NCBI RefSeq assembly: GCF_027604915.1
Contig: NZ_JAJAQC010000012.1
Location: 1-64,000 of the forward strand
DNA: 64,000 nt
From: Streptomonospora mangrovi
Lineage (GTDB): Bacteria; Actinomycetota; Actinomycetes; Streptosporangiales; Streptosporangiaceae
Direction: 5' to 3'
Shown here one piece after another: positions 43,680-52,513 of this stretch; position 1 is the stretch's first letter, and each line of letters begins with the position of its first letter. A model generated the notes under the pieces. That model saw nothing but the letters and a program-made list of their open reading frames with translations, made no database searches and was not told the DNA's origin. Both the position numbers and the translations under genes were made by a program.

Positions 43680-45554
43680 ATGGACCCCAGCGAGACTTTG
43701 CGCGTCCGACAGGGCGTCGAGGACGAGATCGGCGGACTCACCCTCGTGGACTGGTTCCGCGACACCGCCGAGCGGCACGGGGGGCGGCCCGCGCTGTCCT
43801 GGCGCGACTCCGCCGCCGCCGACGCGGAGTGGACCACGCTGACCTGGGCGGAGTACCGGCTGGCGGTCCTGGAGGCCGCCGCCGCGTTCGTCGTCCACGG
43901 CCTGGCGCCCGGCGAGGTGGTGGCCCTCATGCTGGGCAACCGCCCCGAGCACCTCGTCGCCGACCTGGGCGCGCTGCACGCCGGCGGCGTGCCGTTCACC
44001 GTCTACCCCACACTGGCGCCCGAGCAGATCGAGTTCGTCGCCGGCGACTGCGCCGCCTCCGTCGCCGTGCTGGAGGGCGCAGCCGAACTGGAGCGCTGGG
44101 CTGCCGCCCTGGAGCGGCTGCCCGGCCTGCGCACCGTGGTGCTGCTCGACGCCGACGCGGTGCCCCCCGACACCGGCGGCACCGGCCCGCGCTTCGTGAG
44201 CTGGGCGGAGTTCGTCCAGACCGGGCGGAGCGCCCACGCCGCCGACCCCGGCCCCGTGCGCGCCCGCATGGCGGCGGTGCGCCCCGAGGACAGCGCCACC
44301 CTGCTCTACACCTCCGGCACCACCGGCGCGCCCAAGGGCGTGCTGGAGTCCCACCACCAGGTGCTGTTCCAGGTGACCATCACCCTGCGCGCCAACGACC
44401 TGCCCTTCGGCGGCTCGTCGGTGTCCTACCTGCCCATGGCCCACATCGCCGAGCGGGTCCTCAGCGCCTACCTGCCCATCCGCATCGCCGGACACCTGCA
44501 CTTCTGCCCCGACCCCAAGCAGTTGGGCGCCTACCTGCCCCTGGTGCGCCCGCACGGCCTGTTCGGGGTGCCGCGCGTGTGGGAGAAGCTCCAGGCCGGG
44601 CTCACCGCCGCGCTGGCGGCCGCGCCCGCCGAGCGGCGCGCCGCCGTGGACCGGGCCGCGGAGACCGCGCGGGCCTACCTGGAGGCCGGCCAGTACGGCC
44701 GCACCCGCGACCCCGACCTGGAGCGGCGCTTCGCCGAGGCCGACGAGGCGATGCTGCGGCCCATCCGCGCGCTGATCGGGCTGGACCGCTGCACGGCCTT
44801 CACCACCGCCGCCGCGCCGATGCCCGAGGAGACCCTGCGCTTCTTCTCCGGGCTGGGCGTCCTGCTGCGCGACATCTACGGCATGACCGAGAACTGCGGG
44901 GCGGTCACCGTCAACCGCCCCACCGCCTACCGCTTCGGCAGCGTGGGCCGCCCCTCCGACGGCATGGAGATCGCCCTGGCCGCCGACGGCGAGATCCTGG
45001 TGCGCGGGCCGGTCAACACCGCCGGCTACCTCAACCGCCCCGAGGAGACGGCCGCGCTCATCGACGCCGAGGGCTGGCTGCACACCGGCGACATCGGGCG
45101 GCTGGACGAGGACGGGTTCCTCTACGTCGTGGACCGCAAGAAGGAGTTGATCATCACGGCCGGGGGCGAGAACATCGCGCCGGCCGTGATCGAGAACCGG
45201 CTCAAGGAGCACCCGCTCATCGGGCAGGCCCTGGCCTACGGCGACCGCCGCCCCTACCCGGTGGCGCTGCTGACGCTGGACCCCGACGTCGCCCCCGCGT
45301 GGGCCGCCGCCCACGGCATCGACGCCGCCGGCCTGGTCGAGCTGGCCGAGCACCCCAAGGTGCTGGCCGAGGTCGAGACGGCCGTGGTCGCGGCCAACGC
45401 CCGGCTGGCGCGGGTGCAGCAGATCAAGCGGTGGCGGCTGCTGGCCGACGAGTGGACGGTGGAGGGCGAGGAGCTGACCCCCTCGCTGAAGATGAAGCGC
45501 CGGGTGATCCAGCGCAAGTACGCCGAGGCCATCGCCGCGCTCTACGCGGACTGA
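43680..45554 (+). CDS. Long-chain fatty-acid-CoA ligase (AMP-binding)
   Basis: This ANL-superfamily ligase of 624 residues activates a fatty acid with ATP to an acyl-AMP and then acyl-CoA. It has the P-loop YTSGTTGAPKGV (about 208-219), the adenylate motif DIYGMTENCG (about 400), GWLHTGDIGRLDEDG and the catalytic-lysine end (ELTPSLKMKRRVI). It is FadD15/AAE-like in length and motifs. GGGAGC precedes ATG 43680. It converges with the lipase-like hydrolase, which could supply fatty acids. Confidence 0.93.
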   Translation: MDPSETLRVRQGVEDEIGGLTLVDWFRDTAERHGGRPALSWRDSAAADAEWTTLTWAEYRLAVLEAAAAFVVHGLAPGEVVALMLGNRPEHLVADLGALHAGGVPFTVYPTLAPEQIEFVAGDCAASVAVLEGAAELERWAAALERLPGLRTVVLLDADAVPPDTGGTGPRFVSWAEFVQTGRSAHAADPGPVRARMAAVRPEDSATLLYTSGTTGAPKGVLESHHQVLFQVTITLRANDLPFGGSSVSYLPMAHIAERVLSAYLPIRIAGHLHFCPDPKQLGAYLPLVRPHGLFGVPRVWEKLQAGLTAALAAAPAERRAAVDRAAETARAYLEAGQYGRTRDPDLERRFAEADEAMLRPIRALIGLDRCTAFTTAAAPMPEETLRFFSGLGVLLRDIYGMTENCGAVTVNRPTAYRFGSVGRPSDGMEIALAADGEILVRGPVNTAGYLNRPEETAALIDAEGWLHTGDIGRLDEDGFLYVVDRKKELIITAGGENIAPAVIENRLKEHPLIGQALAYGDRRPYPVALLTLDPDVAPAWAAAHGIDAAGLVELAEHPKVLAEVETAVVAANARLARVQQIKRWRLLADEWTVEGEELTPSLKMKRRVIQRKYAEAIAALYAD

Positions 45555-45608
45555 GGGCCGCGCGCCCGGCCCCGCCGACCCCGGCCGGAGGGGGCCGGGC
45601 GCGGCCGC

Positions 45609-45629
45609 CGGGGGCGCACCGCGCCCCCG
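45609..45629. terminator. Hairpin between convergent genes
   Basis: CGGGGGCGC pairs perfectly with GCGCCCCCG around an ACC loop, centrally placed between the convergent ligase and hydrolase genes. Right after it, CCCGCTCATCCC is duplicated, which doubles the hydrolase stop codon. Confidence 0.6.
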
Positions 45630-45648
45630 CCCGCTCATCCCCGCCCGC

Positions 45649-46479
45649 TCATCCCCGGGCGGCGGCGCACCGCCGCGCGAAGCGCACGACCTCGGCCAGC
45701 ACCTCGTCGCGGTTGGTCTCGTTGAACACCTCGTGCCGGGCGCCGGGGAAGATTCGCGCGGTCACGTCGTCGCCGGCGAACGCCTCGATGCCCACGCGGG
45801 TGTCGGAGAGCGGCACCAGGCGGTCGTCGGAGCCGTGCACCCACAGCAGCGGCGTGCCCGCCAGGCGGCCGTGCTCGGTGATGCGCCGCAACTCGGTGTC
45901 GATGGCCTGGAGCGTGGGGCGCTTGAAGGGGCCGTGCCAGATCAGCTCGTCGGCGGCGTAGGCGCGCCCCACCTCGGGGTCGCGCGAGAGCGTGTCGGTG
46001 TCGATGGGGGTGTCGGGGATCTCCGCGGCCGCCAGCAGGCGCTGCGCGGAGGTCCAGCGGCCCAGCACCGGCCCCGACAGCACCAGGCCGGCGAGGTCGG
46101 CCCCGTGTAGCTGGGCGTAGCGGGCGGCAATCAGCCCGCCCATGGAGTGGCCGACGAGCACCAGCGGCAGCGTGCGGTAGGCGGTGCGCGCCTGGGTCAC
46201 CAGCCGGTGCACGTCCTCGACCACGCCGGCGAAGTCCTCGATCAGCACGCGCTCGCCGGAGGACCGGCCGTGCCCGCGGTGGTCCAGGCCGTAGACGGCC
46301 GCGCCGCCGGCGCACAGCGCCTCGGCGACGTGGGTGTAGCGCCCGATGTGCTCGCCGTAGCCGTGCACCAGCACCGCCAGCCAGTCCGGCTCCCCGCGCT
46401 CGGGCGCCCACGCCCGCGCGGCCAGCCGCCCGGCGCCCCCGGGCCCTCCCGCCAGTTCCCATTCCCGCGTGCTGACCAC
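45649..46479 (-). CDS. Alpha/beta hydrolase, monoacylglycerol lipase-like
   Basis: This 276-residue serine hydrolase of the Hydrolase_4 family has LVHGYGEHIGRYTHVAEAL (oxyanion region), YGLDHRGHGRS, the nucleophile GHSMGGLIAARYA, Asp in HGSDDRLVP and His in ARHEVFNET. These match bacterial monoacylglycerol lipases and lysophospholipases. GTG 46479 follows GGGAGGAG. No signal peptide is visible, so it probably acts on intracellular monoglycerides. The adjacent acyl-CoA ligase could use the released fatty acid. Confidence 0.9.
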   Translation of the reverse strand: MVSTREWELAGGPGGAGRLAARAWAPERGEPDWLAVLVHGYGEHIGRYTHVAEALCAGGAAVYGLDHRGHGRSSGERVLIEDFAGVVEDVHRLVTQARTAYRTLPLVLVGHSMGGLIAARYAQLHGADLAGLVLSGPVLGRWTSAQRLLAAAEIPDTPIDTDTLSRDPEVGRAYAADELIWHGPFKRPTLQAIDTELRRITEHGRLAGTPLLWVHGSDDRLVPLSDTRVGIEAFAGDDVTARIFPGARHEVFNETNRDEVLAEVVRFARRCAAARG

Positions 46480-46580
46480 CTGCGACTCCTCCCGTACCCG
46501 CCGACGACACGTGACCGGCAGCCTACGGGGTCGCGCTTGTCGGCCCCCAGCCCGGGCCGGACCGGCGGCCCCGCGCGCAC

Positions 46581-47744
46581 TCAGCCCGGGGCGGCGTCGG
46601 CGGCCGGTTCGGGGCGGGGGCGGTCCACCAGGAAGGCCGCCACCGGGCCGGCGGTGGCCAGGATGACCACGTAGGCGGCGGCGAAGGGCACCAGTTGCGG
46701 TGCCACCCCCGCCGCCAGGCCCGCGATGACCACGGAGAACTCCCCCCGGGGGATCAGCACCGCCCCGGCGCGCAGCCGGCCGCGCCGGCCGACCCCGTCG
46801 CGCCCGGCCGCGTAGTAGCCCACCGCGACCTTGGTCAGCGCGGTGGCGGCGGCCAGCGCGGCGGCGGCCGGCAGCACGGGCAGCAGGTCGCGCGGATCGA
46901 TCGTCAGGCCGATGGCCAGGAAGAACACCAGGGAGAACAGGTCGCGCAGCGGTTCGACGGCCGACCGGACGCGCTGGGCGAGCTGGCCGCTCAGCGCCAG
47001 GCCCACCAGGAACGCGCCCACCGCCGCCGAGGCGTGGGCGGCCTCGGCGGCCCCGGCCACCAGCAGCGCCAGGCCCAGGATCCGCAGCAGGAACTGCTCG
47101 GAGTCGGCGGTGTCCAGCAGCCGGTTGAGCGGGTCGCGCAGCCGGTGGGAGGCGAACAGCGCCACCGCCACCGCGCCCAGGGCCGTGGCCAGCGCCAGCG
47201 CGGTGCGCCCCGGTGAGCTGCCGACCAGCGCCGCGCCCAGCAGCGGCAGGTACACCGCCATGGCGATGTCCTCCAGGACCAGCACCGACAGCACCGAGGG
47301 GGTCTCGCGGTTGCCCAGCCGGCCCAGGTCGGTGAGCAGCCGCGCGACGATCCCCGAGGAGGAGATCCAGGTGATGCCGGCCAGCGCCAGGCACCCGCGC
47401 CAGTCCAGGCCCAGCAGCCACCCGGCCAGCGCGCCCGGGGCGGCGTTGAGCACGGCGTCCAGCACCGAGGAGGGCAGGTGCAGCCGCAGGCTCTGGGTGA
47501 ACTCCTCGGGGGAGAACTCCAGTCCGAGGAGCAACAGCAGCAGCACCATGCCGATGGCGGCGCCGGTGCCGATGAAGTCGCCGGCGGCCGGCACCGGCGC
47601 CACCCCGCCCTCGCCCAGCGCCAGGCCCGCCAGCAGGTACAGCGGCACCGGCGACAGCCCCACGCGGCGGGCGGCGGCCGAGGCGACGCTGACGATCAGC
47701 AGCACGGCCCCCAGTTCCACGAACAGGGCGACGGAGATCTCCAT
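46581..47744 (-). CDS. Cation/proton antiporter, CPA2 type (KhtU-like)
   Basis: This 387-residue protein has about 12 membrane helices and the CPA2 fold: PLYLLAGLALGEGGVAP at the start, GLEFSPEE after helix 3, and LAGITWISSSGIVARLLTDL in the core. It has no cytosolic RCK domain of its own. The preceding gene, ten bases away and on the same strand, supplies one. Together they match KhtTU-type K+/H+ antiporters used in pH and potassium homeostasis. Confidence 0.9.
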   Translation of the reverse strand: MEISVALFVELGAVLLIVSVASAAARRVGLSPVPLYLLAGLALGEGGVAPVPAAGDFIGTGAAIGMVLLLLLLGLEFSPEEFTQSLRLHLPSSVLDAVLNAAPGALAGWLLGLDWRGCLALAGITWISSSGIVARLLTDLGRLGNRETPSVLSVLVLEDIAMAVYLPLLGAALVGSSPGRTALALATALGAVAVALFASHRLRDPLNRLLDTADSEQFLLRILGLALLVAGAAEAAHASAAVGAFLVGLALSGQLAQRVRSAVEPLRDLFSLVFFLAIGLTIDPRDLLPVLPAAAALAAATALTKVAVGYYAAGRDGVGRRGRLRAGAVLIPRGEFSVVIAGLAAGVAPQLVPFAAAYVVILATAGPVAAFLVDRPRPEPAADAAPG

Positions 47745-47753
47745 GGCGCCGCG

Positions 47754-48233
47754 CTATGCGCCGACGATGTGCTCGACGCCGGCGATGCCCTCGGCCGTGC
47801 CGACCACCACCAGCACGTCGCCCGCGCGCAGGGTCTCGGCGGGTGTGGGGGAGGCGATCACGTGGTCGCCGCGCACGACGGCCACGATGGAGGCGCCGGT
47901 GCGGGTGCGCGCGCGGGTCTCGCCCAGCGCGCGGTCGCGGTAGGGCGAGCCGGGGCCGACCTCGACCTGGCCCGAGACCAGGCCGGGGACCTCGCGGGTG
48001 AGGTCGGCGAAGCGCTCGGCGATGCGCGGCGCGCCCAGGATCTCGGCGACGGTCTCGGCCTCCTCGCGGGTCAGGTGGAGCAGGTGGCGGGGGGTGTCGG
48101 GGTCGCCGCCGCTGTAGCTGAGCAGTTCGGTGTCGCCGTTGCGGCGCGCCACCACCCCGATGCGCGCGCCGCGCGCGGTGGTGAACTCGTAGCGGATGCC
48201 CACGCCGGGCAGCAGGACCTCGGTGACCTCCAT
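47754..48233 (-). CDS. Antiporter regulatory subunit with RCK_C/TrkA-C domain (KhtT-like)
   Basis: This 159-residue cytosolic protein has a unique N-terminal half (TEVLLPGVGIRYEFTTARG). A TrkA-C/RCK_C ligand-binding domain (about 80-159) follows, with VVRGDHVIASPTPAETLRAG and DVLVVVGTAEGIAGVE. This is the KhtT architecture, which gates the antiporter in response to nucleotides or pH. It is encoded directly upstream of the transporter on the minus strand. Confidence 0.9.
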   Translation of the reverse strand: MEVTEVLLPGVGIRYEFTTARGARIGVVARRNGDTELLSYSGGDPDTPRHLLHLTREEAETVAEILGAPRIAERFADLTREVPGLVSGQVEVGPGSPYRDRALGETRARTRTGASIVAVVRGDHVIASPTPAETLRAGDVLVVVGTAEGIAGVEHIVGA

Positions 48234-48603
48234 GGCGCACCTATTCCCGGCGGCGGGGCGGCGTACCCGCGCCCGCGCACCCGGGGAGACGGCGCGGGCA
48301 CCGTGCGTGGCGCCGCCGCGCGGCCGACGCGTACGCCCCCGCTGAGGTGGCGGGCCGGTTCCGGTCAGAGCGGGACGGGTTGGCGGGCCGCCGGAGGGGA
48401 AGCGGGCCGTCCCACCGGCCGGACGGAATTCGCGAAATCGACGAACGCGACAATCGTCCGCTATCGCTCAGGATTCCCCAGACAGGGCGAAGAAGGCATC
48501 TTTTAGGCTGGAAGCGCTGCGGGCATGAGTCAGGTGACGTCACCACCGACGCATCCGCACCTGTCGACGCCCGGCAGCCAACGAATCAGAGAGGTGACGC
48601 CCC
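48234..48603. other. Divergent intergenic region before moaA
   Basis: There is no gene in 370 bases. Transcription diverges here. It contains a 12-bp palindrome (48533-48544) and the moaA ribosome site AGAGAGGTGA. I could not recognise a Moco riboswitch fold. Confidence 0.4.
48533..48544. promoter_or_regulatory. Palindrome upstream of moaA
   Basis: GGTGACGTCACC is a perfect 12-bp palindrome 59 bases before the moaA ATG. It could be an operator. The half-site AGGTGACG recurs at the ribosome site (48594-48601). Confidence 0.35.
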
Positions 48604-49593
48604 ATGCTGGCCGATTCCTACGGCAGAGTCGCCACCGACCTACGCGTCTCGCTCACCGACCGCTGCAACCTCCGCTGCACCTACTGCATGCCCCCCGAGG
48701 GCCTGGAGTGGCTGCCCAAGGACGACCTCCTGACCGACGACGAACTCGTCCGCCTCATCGGCATCGGCGTGACCCGCCTGGGCATCGAGGAGGTCCGCTT
48801 CACCGGCGGCGAACCCCTGCTGCGCCGCGGCCTGGTCGGCATCGTCGCCGCCACCACCGCCCTGCGGCCCCGCCCCCACACCGCCCTGACCACCAACGGC
48901 ATCGGCCTGGCCCGCACGGCGCCCGCGCTCGCCGAGGCCGGCCTCGACCGCGTCAACGTCTCCCTCGACACCCTGCGCCCCGACGTCTTCGAGAAGCTCG
49001 CCCGCCGCCGACGGCTCACCGACGTCCTCGACGGCATGGCGGCCGCCGCCGCGGCCGGGCTCACCCCGGTCAAGGTCAACAGCGTGCTGATGCGCGGCGT
49101 CAACGACGACGACGCCCCCGACCTGCTGCGCTACTGCCTGGACCACGGCTACGAACTGCGCTTCATCGAGCAGATGCCGCTGGACGCCCAGCACGGCTGG
49201 CGCCGCGACACCATGGTCACCGCCGACGAGATCCTGGACCGCCTCGGCGTCCACTTCGACCTGGAGCCCGCCGACGCCGACACGCGCGGCAGCGCCCCGG
49301 CCGAACTGTTCCACGTCGACGGCGGCCCGGCCACCGTCGGCATCATCGGCTCGGTCACCCGGCCCTTCTGCGGGGCCTGCGACCGCGTGCGGCTGACGGC
49401 CGACGGCCAGATCCGCAACTGCCTGTTCGCCCGCGAGGAGTCCGACCTGCGGCCCCTGCTGCGCGGCGGCGGCACCGACGAGGAGATCGCCGACCGCTGG
49501 CGCGCCGCCGTGGCCGCCAAGCTGCCCGGACACGGGATCAACGACCCCAGCTTCCTGCAACCCGCCCGCCCGATGTCGGCCATCGGCGGCTGA
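48604..49593 (+). CDS. moaA: GTP 3',8-cyclase (molybdenum cofactor biosynthesis)
   Basis: This radical-SAM enzyme carries out the first step of Moco synthesis, turning GTP into the 3',8-cyclo intermediate. The protein has 329 residues. The N-terminal cluster cysteines are Cys21, Cys25 and Cys28 (CNLRCTYC). The C-terminal GTP-site cluster uses Cys256, Cys259 and Cys273. The essential C-terminal Gly-Gly is present. FTGGEPLLR is the SAM glycine-rich motif. No moaC/moaE lies adjacent; mobA is 3.6 kb downstream. Confidence 0.96.
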   Translation: MLADSYGRVATDLRVSLTDRCNLRCTYCMPPEGLEWLPKDDLLTDDELVRLIGIGVTRLGIEEVRFTGGEPLLRRGLVGIVAATTALRPRPHTALTTNGIGLARTAPALAEAGLDRVNVSLDTLRPDVFEKLARRRRLTDVLDGMAAAAAAGLTPVKVNSVLMRGVNDDDAPDLLRYCLDHGYELRFIEQMPLDAQHGWRRDTMVTADEILDRLGVHFDLEPADADTRGSAPAELFHVDGGPATVGIIGSVTRPFCGACDRVRLTADGQIRNCLFAREESDLRPLLRGGGTDEEIADRWRAAVAAKLPGHGINDPSFLQPARPMSAIGG

Positions 49594-49770
49594 CCCCGCC
49601 CCGCGTCCGTCCCCGGTCTCCCCGAAGGGGGAAGCGCGCCCCGGGGGCGCACCGCACCACGGCCCGCCCGCCGCACCCCGCCCCGCCGCATCTCGGGCGC
49701 CGGACGCCGCCCGCCGCCCCCGGCGCTCAGGCTCGGTCCGGACCGCCCCTGCCCCCGGCGCCCGCCGCGC

Positions 49771-50922
49771 TCAGCGGCCGCGGTCCGCCACGGGGACGCG
49801 CCGGCCGCGCTCGCCGCGCCCGGTCGCCATCCACACGCGCTGGCCCGCCGGCCCCACCGTCACCCCGAAGCGCGAGTGCGCGGGGCGCCCGGCACCCACC
49901 CACCAGGCATAGGCCGCGGCGACCTCGTCGAACAGGCGCCGGCGCCCGTGCTGGCGCACCCGGTAGGCCCCCACCGTGTCGGGGGTGACGCGCCACGACG
50001 CCCACGAGTCCGCCTCCGGCGCCGCCAGGTACACCGTGAAGCACTCCGATGCGGGGTCGTCGCCGTCGCAGACCACCGTGCACGCGGTGTCGGGGACGCG
50101 CAGCCCCACCGCGAACGACGCGTCGAAGTCGCCCACCGCCTCGTAGGGGTGCAGCGCCGTGGCGGTCTCGGCGTAGTCGTGGCCGGGCAGGACGCGGTCC
50201 TCCACGGCGCCGTGCGGGGTGCGCTGGCCGCGCACCCACATGAAGCCCGCGTCGCCGTCGAAGTGCCCGTGCGCGGTGCCGTCGCCGGCCACCTCCAGGC
50301 GCAGCAGCGTGCCGTTGTGGAAGGCCGTGCCCCACGGCGTGAGGATCCTGCCGCCGGGCCGGGTCTGGGCCACCCAGGCGTGGGGCACCCACCGCACCGC
50401 CGCCGTGGCGATCACCCGGTCGAACGGCGCCCGCTCCGGCCACCCGGCCGTGCCGTCGCCCACCACCGCGCACGGGTGGAACCCGGCGGCGGCCAGGGCG
50501 GCGCGGGCGCGCCCGGCCAGCGCCGGGTCGACCTCGACGGTGGTCACCCGCTCGTCGCCGAGGCGGGCGCTCAGCAGGGCGGCGGTCCACCCGGTGCCGG
50601 TGCCGATCTCCAGCACGCGCATGCCCGCCTCGACCGCCAGCTCCCGCAGCATCAGCGCGACGAGGGAGGGCATGGAGGCGCTGGAGGTGACGTAGCCGCG
50701 ACCGCTGCCGTCGCCGTCGTCGAACTGGGTGACGATCGCGGCGTCGGTCTCGACCAGTTCCCGCCACCGCTCGGGGGCGGCGGCCCGGTCGACGCGGTTG
50801 CGCCCCAGGTCCCACACGGTGTCGGGGATGAACCGGGCGCGGGGGGCGTGCGCGAACGCCTCGGTCCAGTCGGGTCCGATCGCGCCGGCGGCGCGCAGCC
50901 GGGCGACGAGGTCGTCGGCCAC
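49771..50922 (-). CDS. PCMT/PIMT-type protein methyltransferase
   Basis: This 383-residue actinobacterial protein has a protein-L-isoaspartate methyltransferase-like N-terminal half. FAHAPRARFIPDTVWDLGRN lies at about 18, SSASMPSLVALMLREL at about 80, SAM motif I VLEIGTGTGWTAALL at about 103, and RVIATAAV follows. A C-terminal domain of about 170 residues follows. This long form occurs in peptide-modification loci (ATP-grasp/Tgm and FxLD groups) as well as alone. No ATP-grasp gene is nearby. GTG 50922 overlaps by one base the stop of a 29-codon ORF with a good ribosome site. Confidence 0.82.
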   Translation of the reverse strand: MADDLVARLRAAGAIGPDWTEAFAHAPRARFIPDTVWDLGRNRVDRAAAPERWRELVETDAAIVTQFDDGDGSGRGYVTSSASMPSLVALMLRELAVEAGMRVLEIGTGTGWTAALLSARLGDERVTTVEVDPALAGRARAALAAAGFHPCAVVGDGTAGWPERAPFDRVIATAAVRWVPHAWVAQTRPGGRILTPWGTAFHNGTLLRLEVAGDGTAHGHFDGDAGFMWVRGQRTPHGAVEDRVLPGHDYAETATALHPYEAVGDFDASFAVGLRVPDTACTVVCDGDDPASECFTVYLAAPEADSWASWRVTPDTVGAYRVRQHGRRRLFDEVAAAYAWWVGAGRPAHSRFGVTVGPAGQRVWMATGRGERGRRVPVADRGR

Positions 50923-51011
50923 TACGCCGCCCCCGGCCCGGCCGGGGGCGGGCCGGCGGCCGCGCCGGTCGCGCGGCCGCCGCGGTCGCCGGTGTCCTCG
51001 CGTTCTCCCAT
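50922..51011 (-). CDS. Possible 29-residue leader or precursor peptide
   Basis: ATG 51011 is preceded by GGAGG at a five-base spacing and starts a 29-codon frame. The peptide is Gly/Ala/Pro-rich with an acidic/basic N-terminus (MGEREDTGDRGGR). Its TAG stop shares one base with the methyltransferase GTG, ideal for translational coupling. It could be a coupling leader, a modified precursor, or chance. The very GC-rich low-complexity composition lowers confidence. Confidence 0.3.
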   Translation of the reverse strand: MGEREDTGDRGGRATGAAAGPPPAGPGAA

Positions 51012-51278
51012 GTCCGCCTCCCGGGCCGGCGGCCCCGGCCCTCGGCGCCGCCGCGAGCACGGTAACCCGGTGCGACCGCGTGTGACGGGGCGTGTGCGCG
51101 TCGGCCCTCGTCACAGGGGGCTCGGCCCGGCCGGGGAAGTGGCGGCGGGCGTCCGACCCGGTGGCCAGGTCCGGTGCGGAAAACCGGTTGCCCCGCCGGG
51201 GCCGCCTCTGGCGTCATAGGTGGGCGCGATCATGGGGTAGTCGCGCACCGCACCGGCATCCATCGAGGAGGTGGCCCC
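51012..51278. other. Divergent intergenic region before rtcB
   Basis: I see no gene. It holds the divergent promoters of the methyltransferase and rtcB units. No specific box is confidently seen, and I found no adjacent rtcR-like gene or sigma-54 site. Confidence 0.35.
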
Positions 51279-52466
51279 ATGCCCTACACCGAGGTCCCCG
51301 GAGCGCGGGTTCCCATCCGCATGTGGGCCGACCCTGACACCGTCGAGTCCGCCGCCATGGACCAGCTCCGCAACGTCACCCGGCTGCCGTGGGTGCACGG
51401 CCTGGCCGTGATGCCCGACGTCCACTACGGCAAGGGCGCGACCGTGGGCTCGGTGATCGCCATGCGCGACGCCGTCTCGCCCGCCGCCGTGGGCGTGGAC
51501 ATCGGCTGCGGCATGACCGCCGTGCGCTCCACGCTGACCGCCGCCGACCTGCCCGACGACCTCGGGCGGCTGCGCTCGCGGCTGGAGGCCGCCATCCCGG
51601 TCGGCCCCCACGCCCACGACCGCCCGGTCGACCCCCGCCGCGTGCACGGCCTGCGCACGGCCGGCTGGGACGACTTCTGGTCGGGGTTCGACTCCCTGGC
51701 GCGGCCCGTGCACCACCGCCGCGAGCGCGCCGCCCGCCAGTTGGGCACCCTGGGCGGGGGCAACCACTTCCTGGAGGTCTGCCTGGACGACGGCGGCGCG
51801 GTGTGGCTGGTGCTGCACTCGGGCTCGCGCAACATCGGCAAGGAGTTGGCCGAGCACCACATCGAGCGCGCGCGGCGCCTGCCGCACAACCAGGACCTCC
51901 CCGACCGCGACCTCGCGGTGTTCGTCGCCGGCACGCCCGAGATGGACGACTACCGGCGCGACCTGTTCTGGGCGCAGGACTACGCCCGCCGCAACCGCGA
52001 CATCATGATGGGCCTGGCCTGCGACGTCCTGCGCGCCACGGTGCCGGGCGTGCGGTTCGACCAGTGGATCTCCTGCCACCACAACTACGTCGCCGAGGAG
52101 GAGTACGACGGCGTCCGGGTGCTGGTGACCCGCAAGGGCGCGATCCGCGCGGGCACGGGCGACCTCGGGATCATCCCGGGCTCCATGGCGACCGGCACCT
52201 ACATCGTGCGCGGGCTGGGCAACCCCGCCGCGTTCGACTCCGCCTCCCACGGGGCCGGCCGCCGCATGAGCCGCAACAAGGCCAAGCGGCGCTTCACCGA
52301 GGCCGACCTCGTGGAGCAGACCCGGGGCGTGGAGTGCCGCAAGGACGTCGGGGTCCTCGACGAGATCCCGGCCGCCTACAAGGACATCAGCGCCGTGATC
52401 GAGGCCCAGACCGACCTGGTCGAGGTCGTCGCCCACCTGCGCCAGGTGGTGTGCGTCAAGGGCTGA
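51279..52466 (+). CDS. rtcB: RNA-splicing ligase RtcB
   Basis: This GTP- and Mn-dependent RNA ligase joins 2',3'-cyclic phosphate or 3'-phosphate ends to 5'-OH ends, repairing cleaved tRNA or rRNA. The protein has 395 residues. Metal-site motifs are VGVDIGCGM with Cys77, GGGNHFLEV and HSGSRNIG. The guanylylated histidine is His324 in SHGAGRRMSR. GAGGAGG precedes ATG 51279. The next gene, a NADAR glycosidase, follows 47 bases later on the same strand, suggesting a nucleic-acid repair unit. No archease gene is adjacent. Confidence 0.95.
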   Translation: MPYTEVPGARVPIRMWADPDTVESAAMDQLRNVTRLPWVHGLAVMPDVHYGKGATVGSVIAMRDAVSPAAVGVDIGCGMTAVRSTLTAADLPDDLGRLRSRLEAAIPVGPHAHDRPVDPRRVHGLRTAGWDDFWSGFDSLARPVHHRRERAARQLGTLGGGNHFLEVCLDDGGAVWLVLHSGSRNIGKELAEHHIERARRLPHNQDLPDRDLAVFVAGTPEMDDYRRDLFWAQDYARRNRDIMMGLACDVLRATVPGVRFDQWISCHHNYVAEEEYDGVRVLVTRKGAIRAGTGDLGIIPGSMATGTYIVRGLGNPAAFDSASHGAGRRMSRNKAKRRFTEADLVEQTRGVECRKDVGVLDEIPAAYKDISAVIEAQTDLVEVVAHLRQVVCVKG

Positions 52467-52513
52467 CCCCGCTGCTGGGCGGGCGCCGGCCGATGGGAAG
52501 GAGTGAGTGAGCG

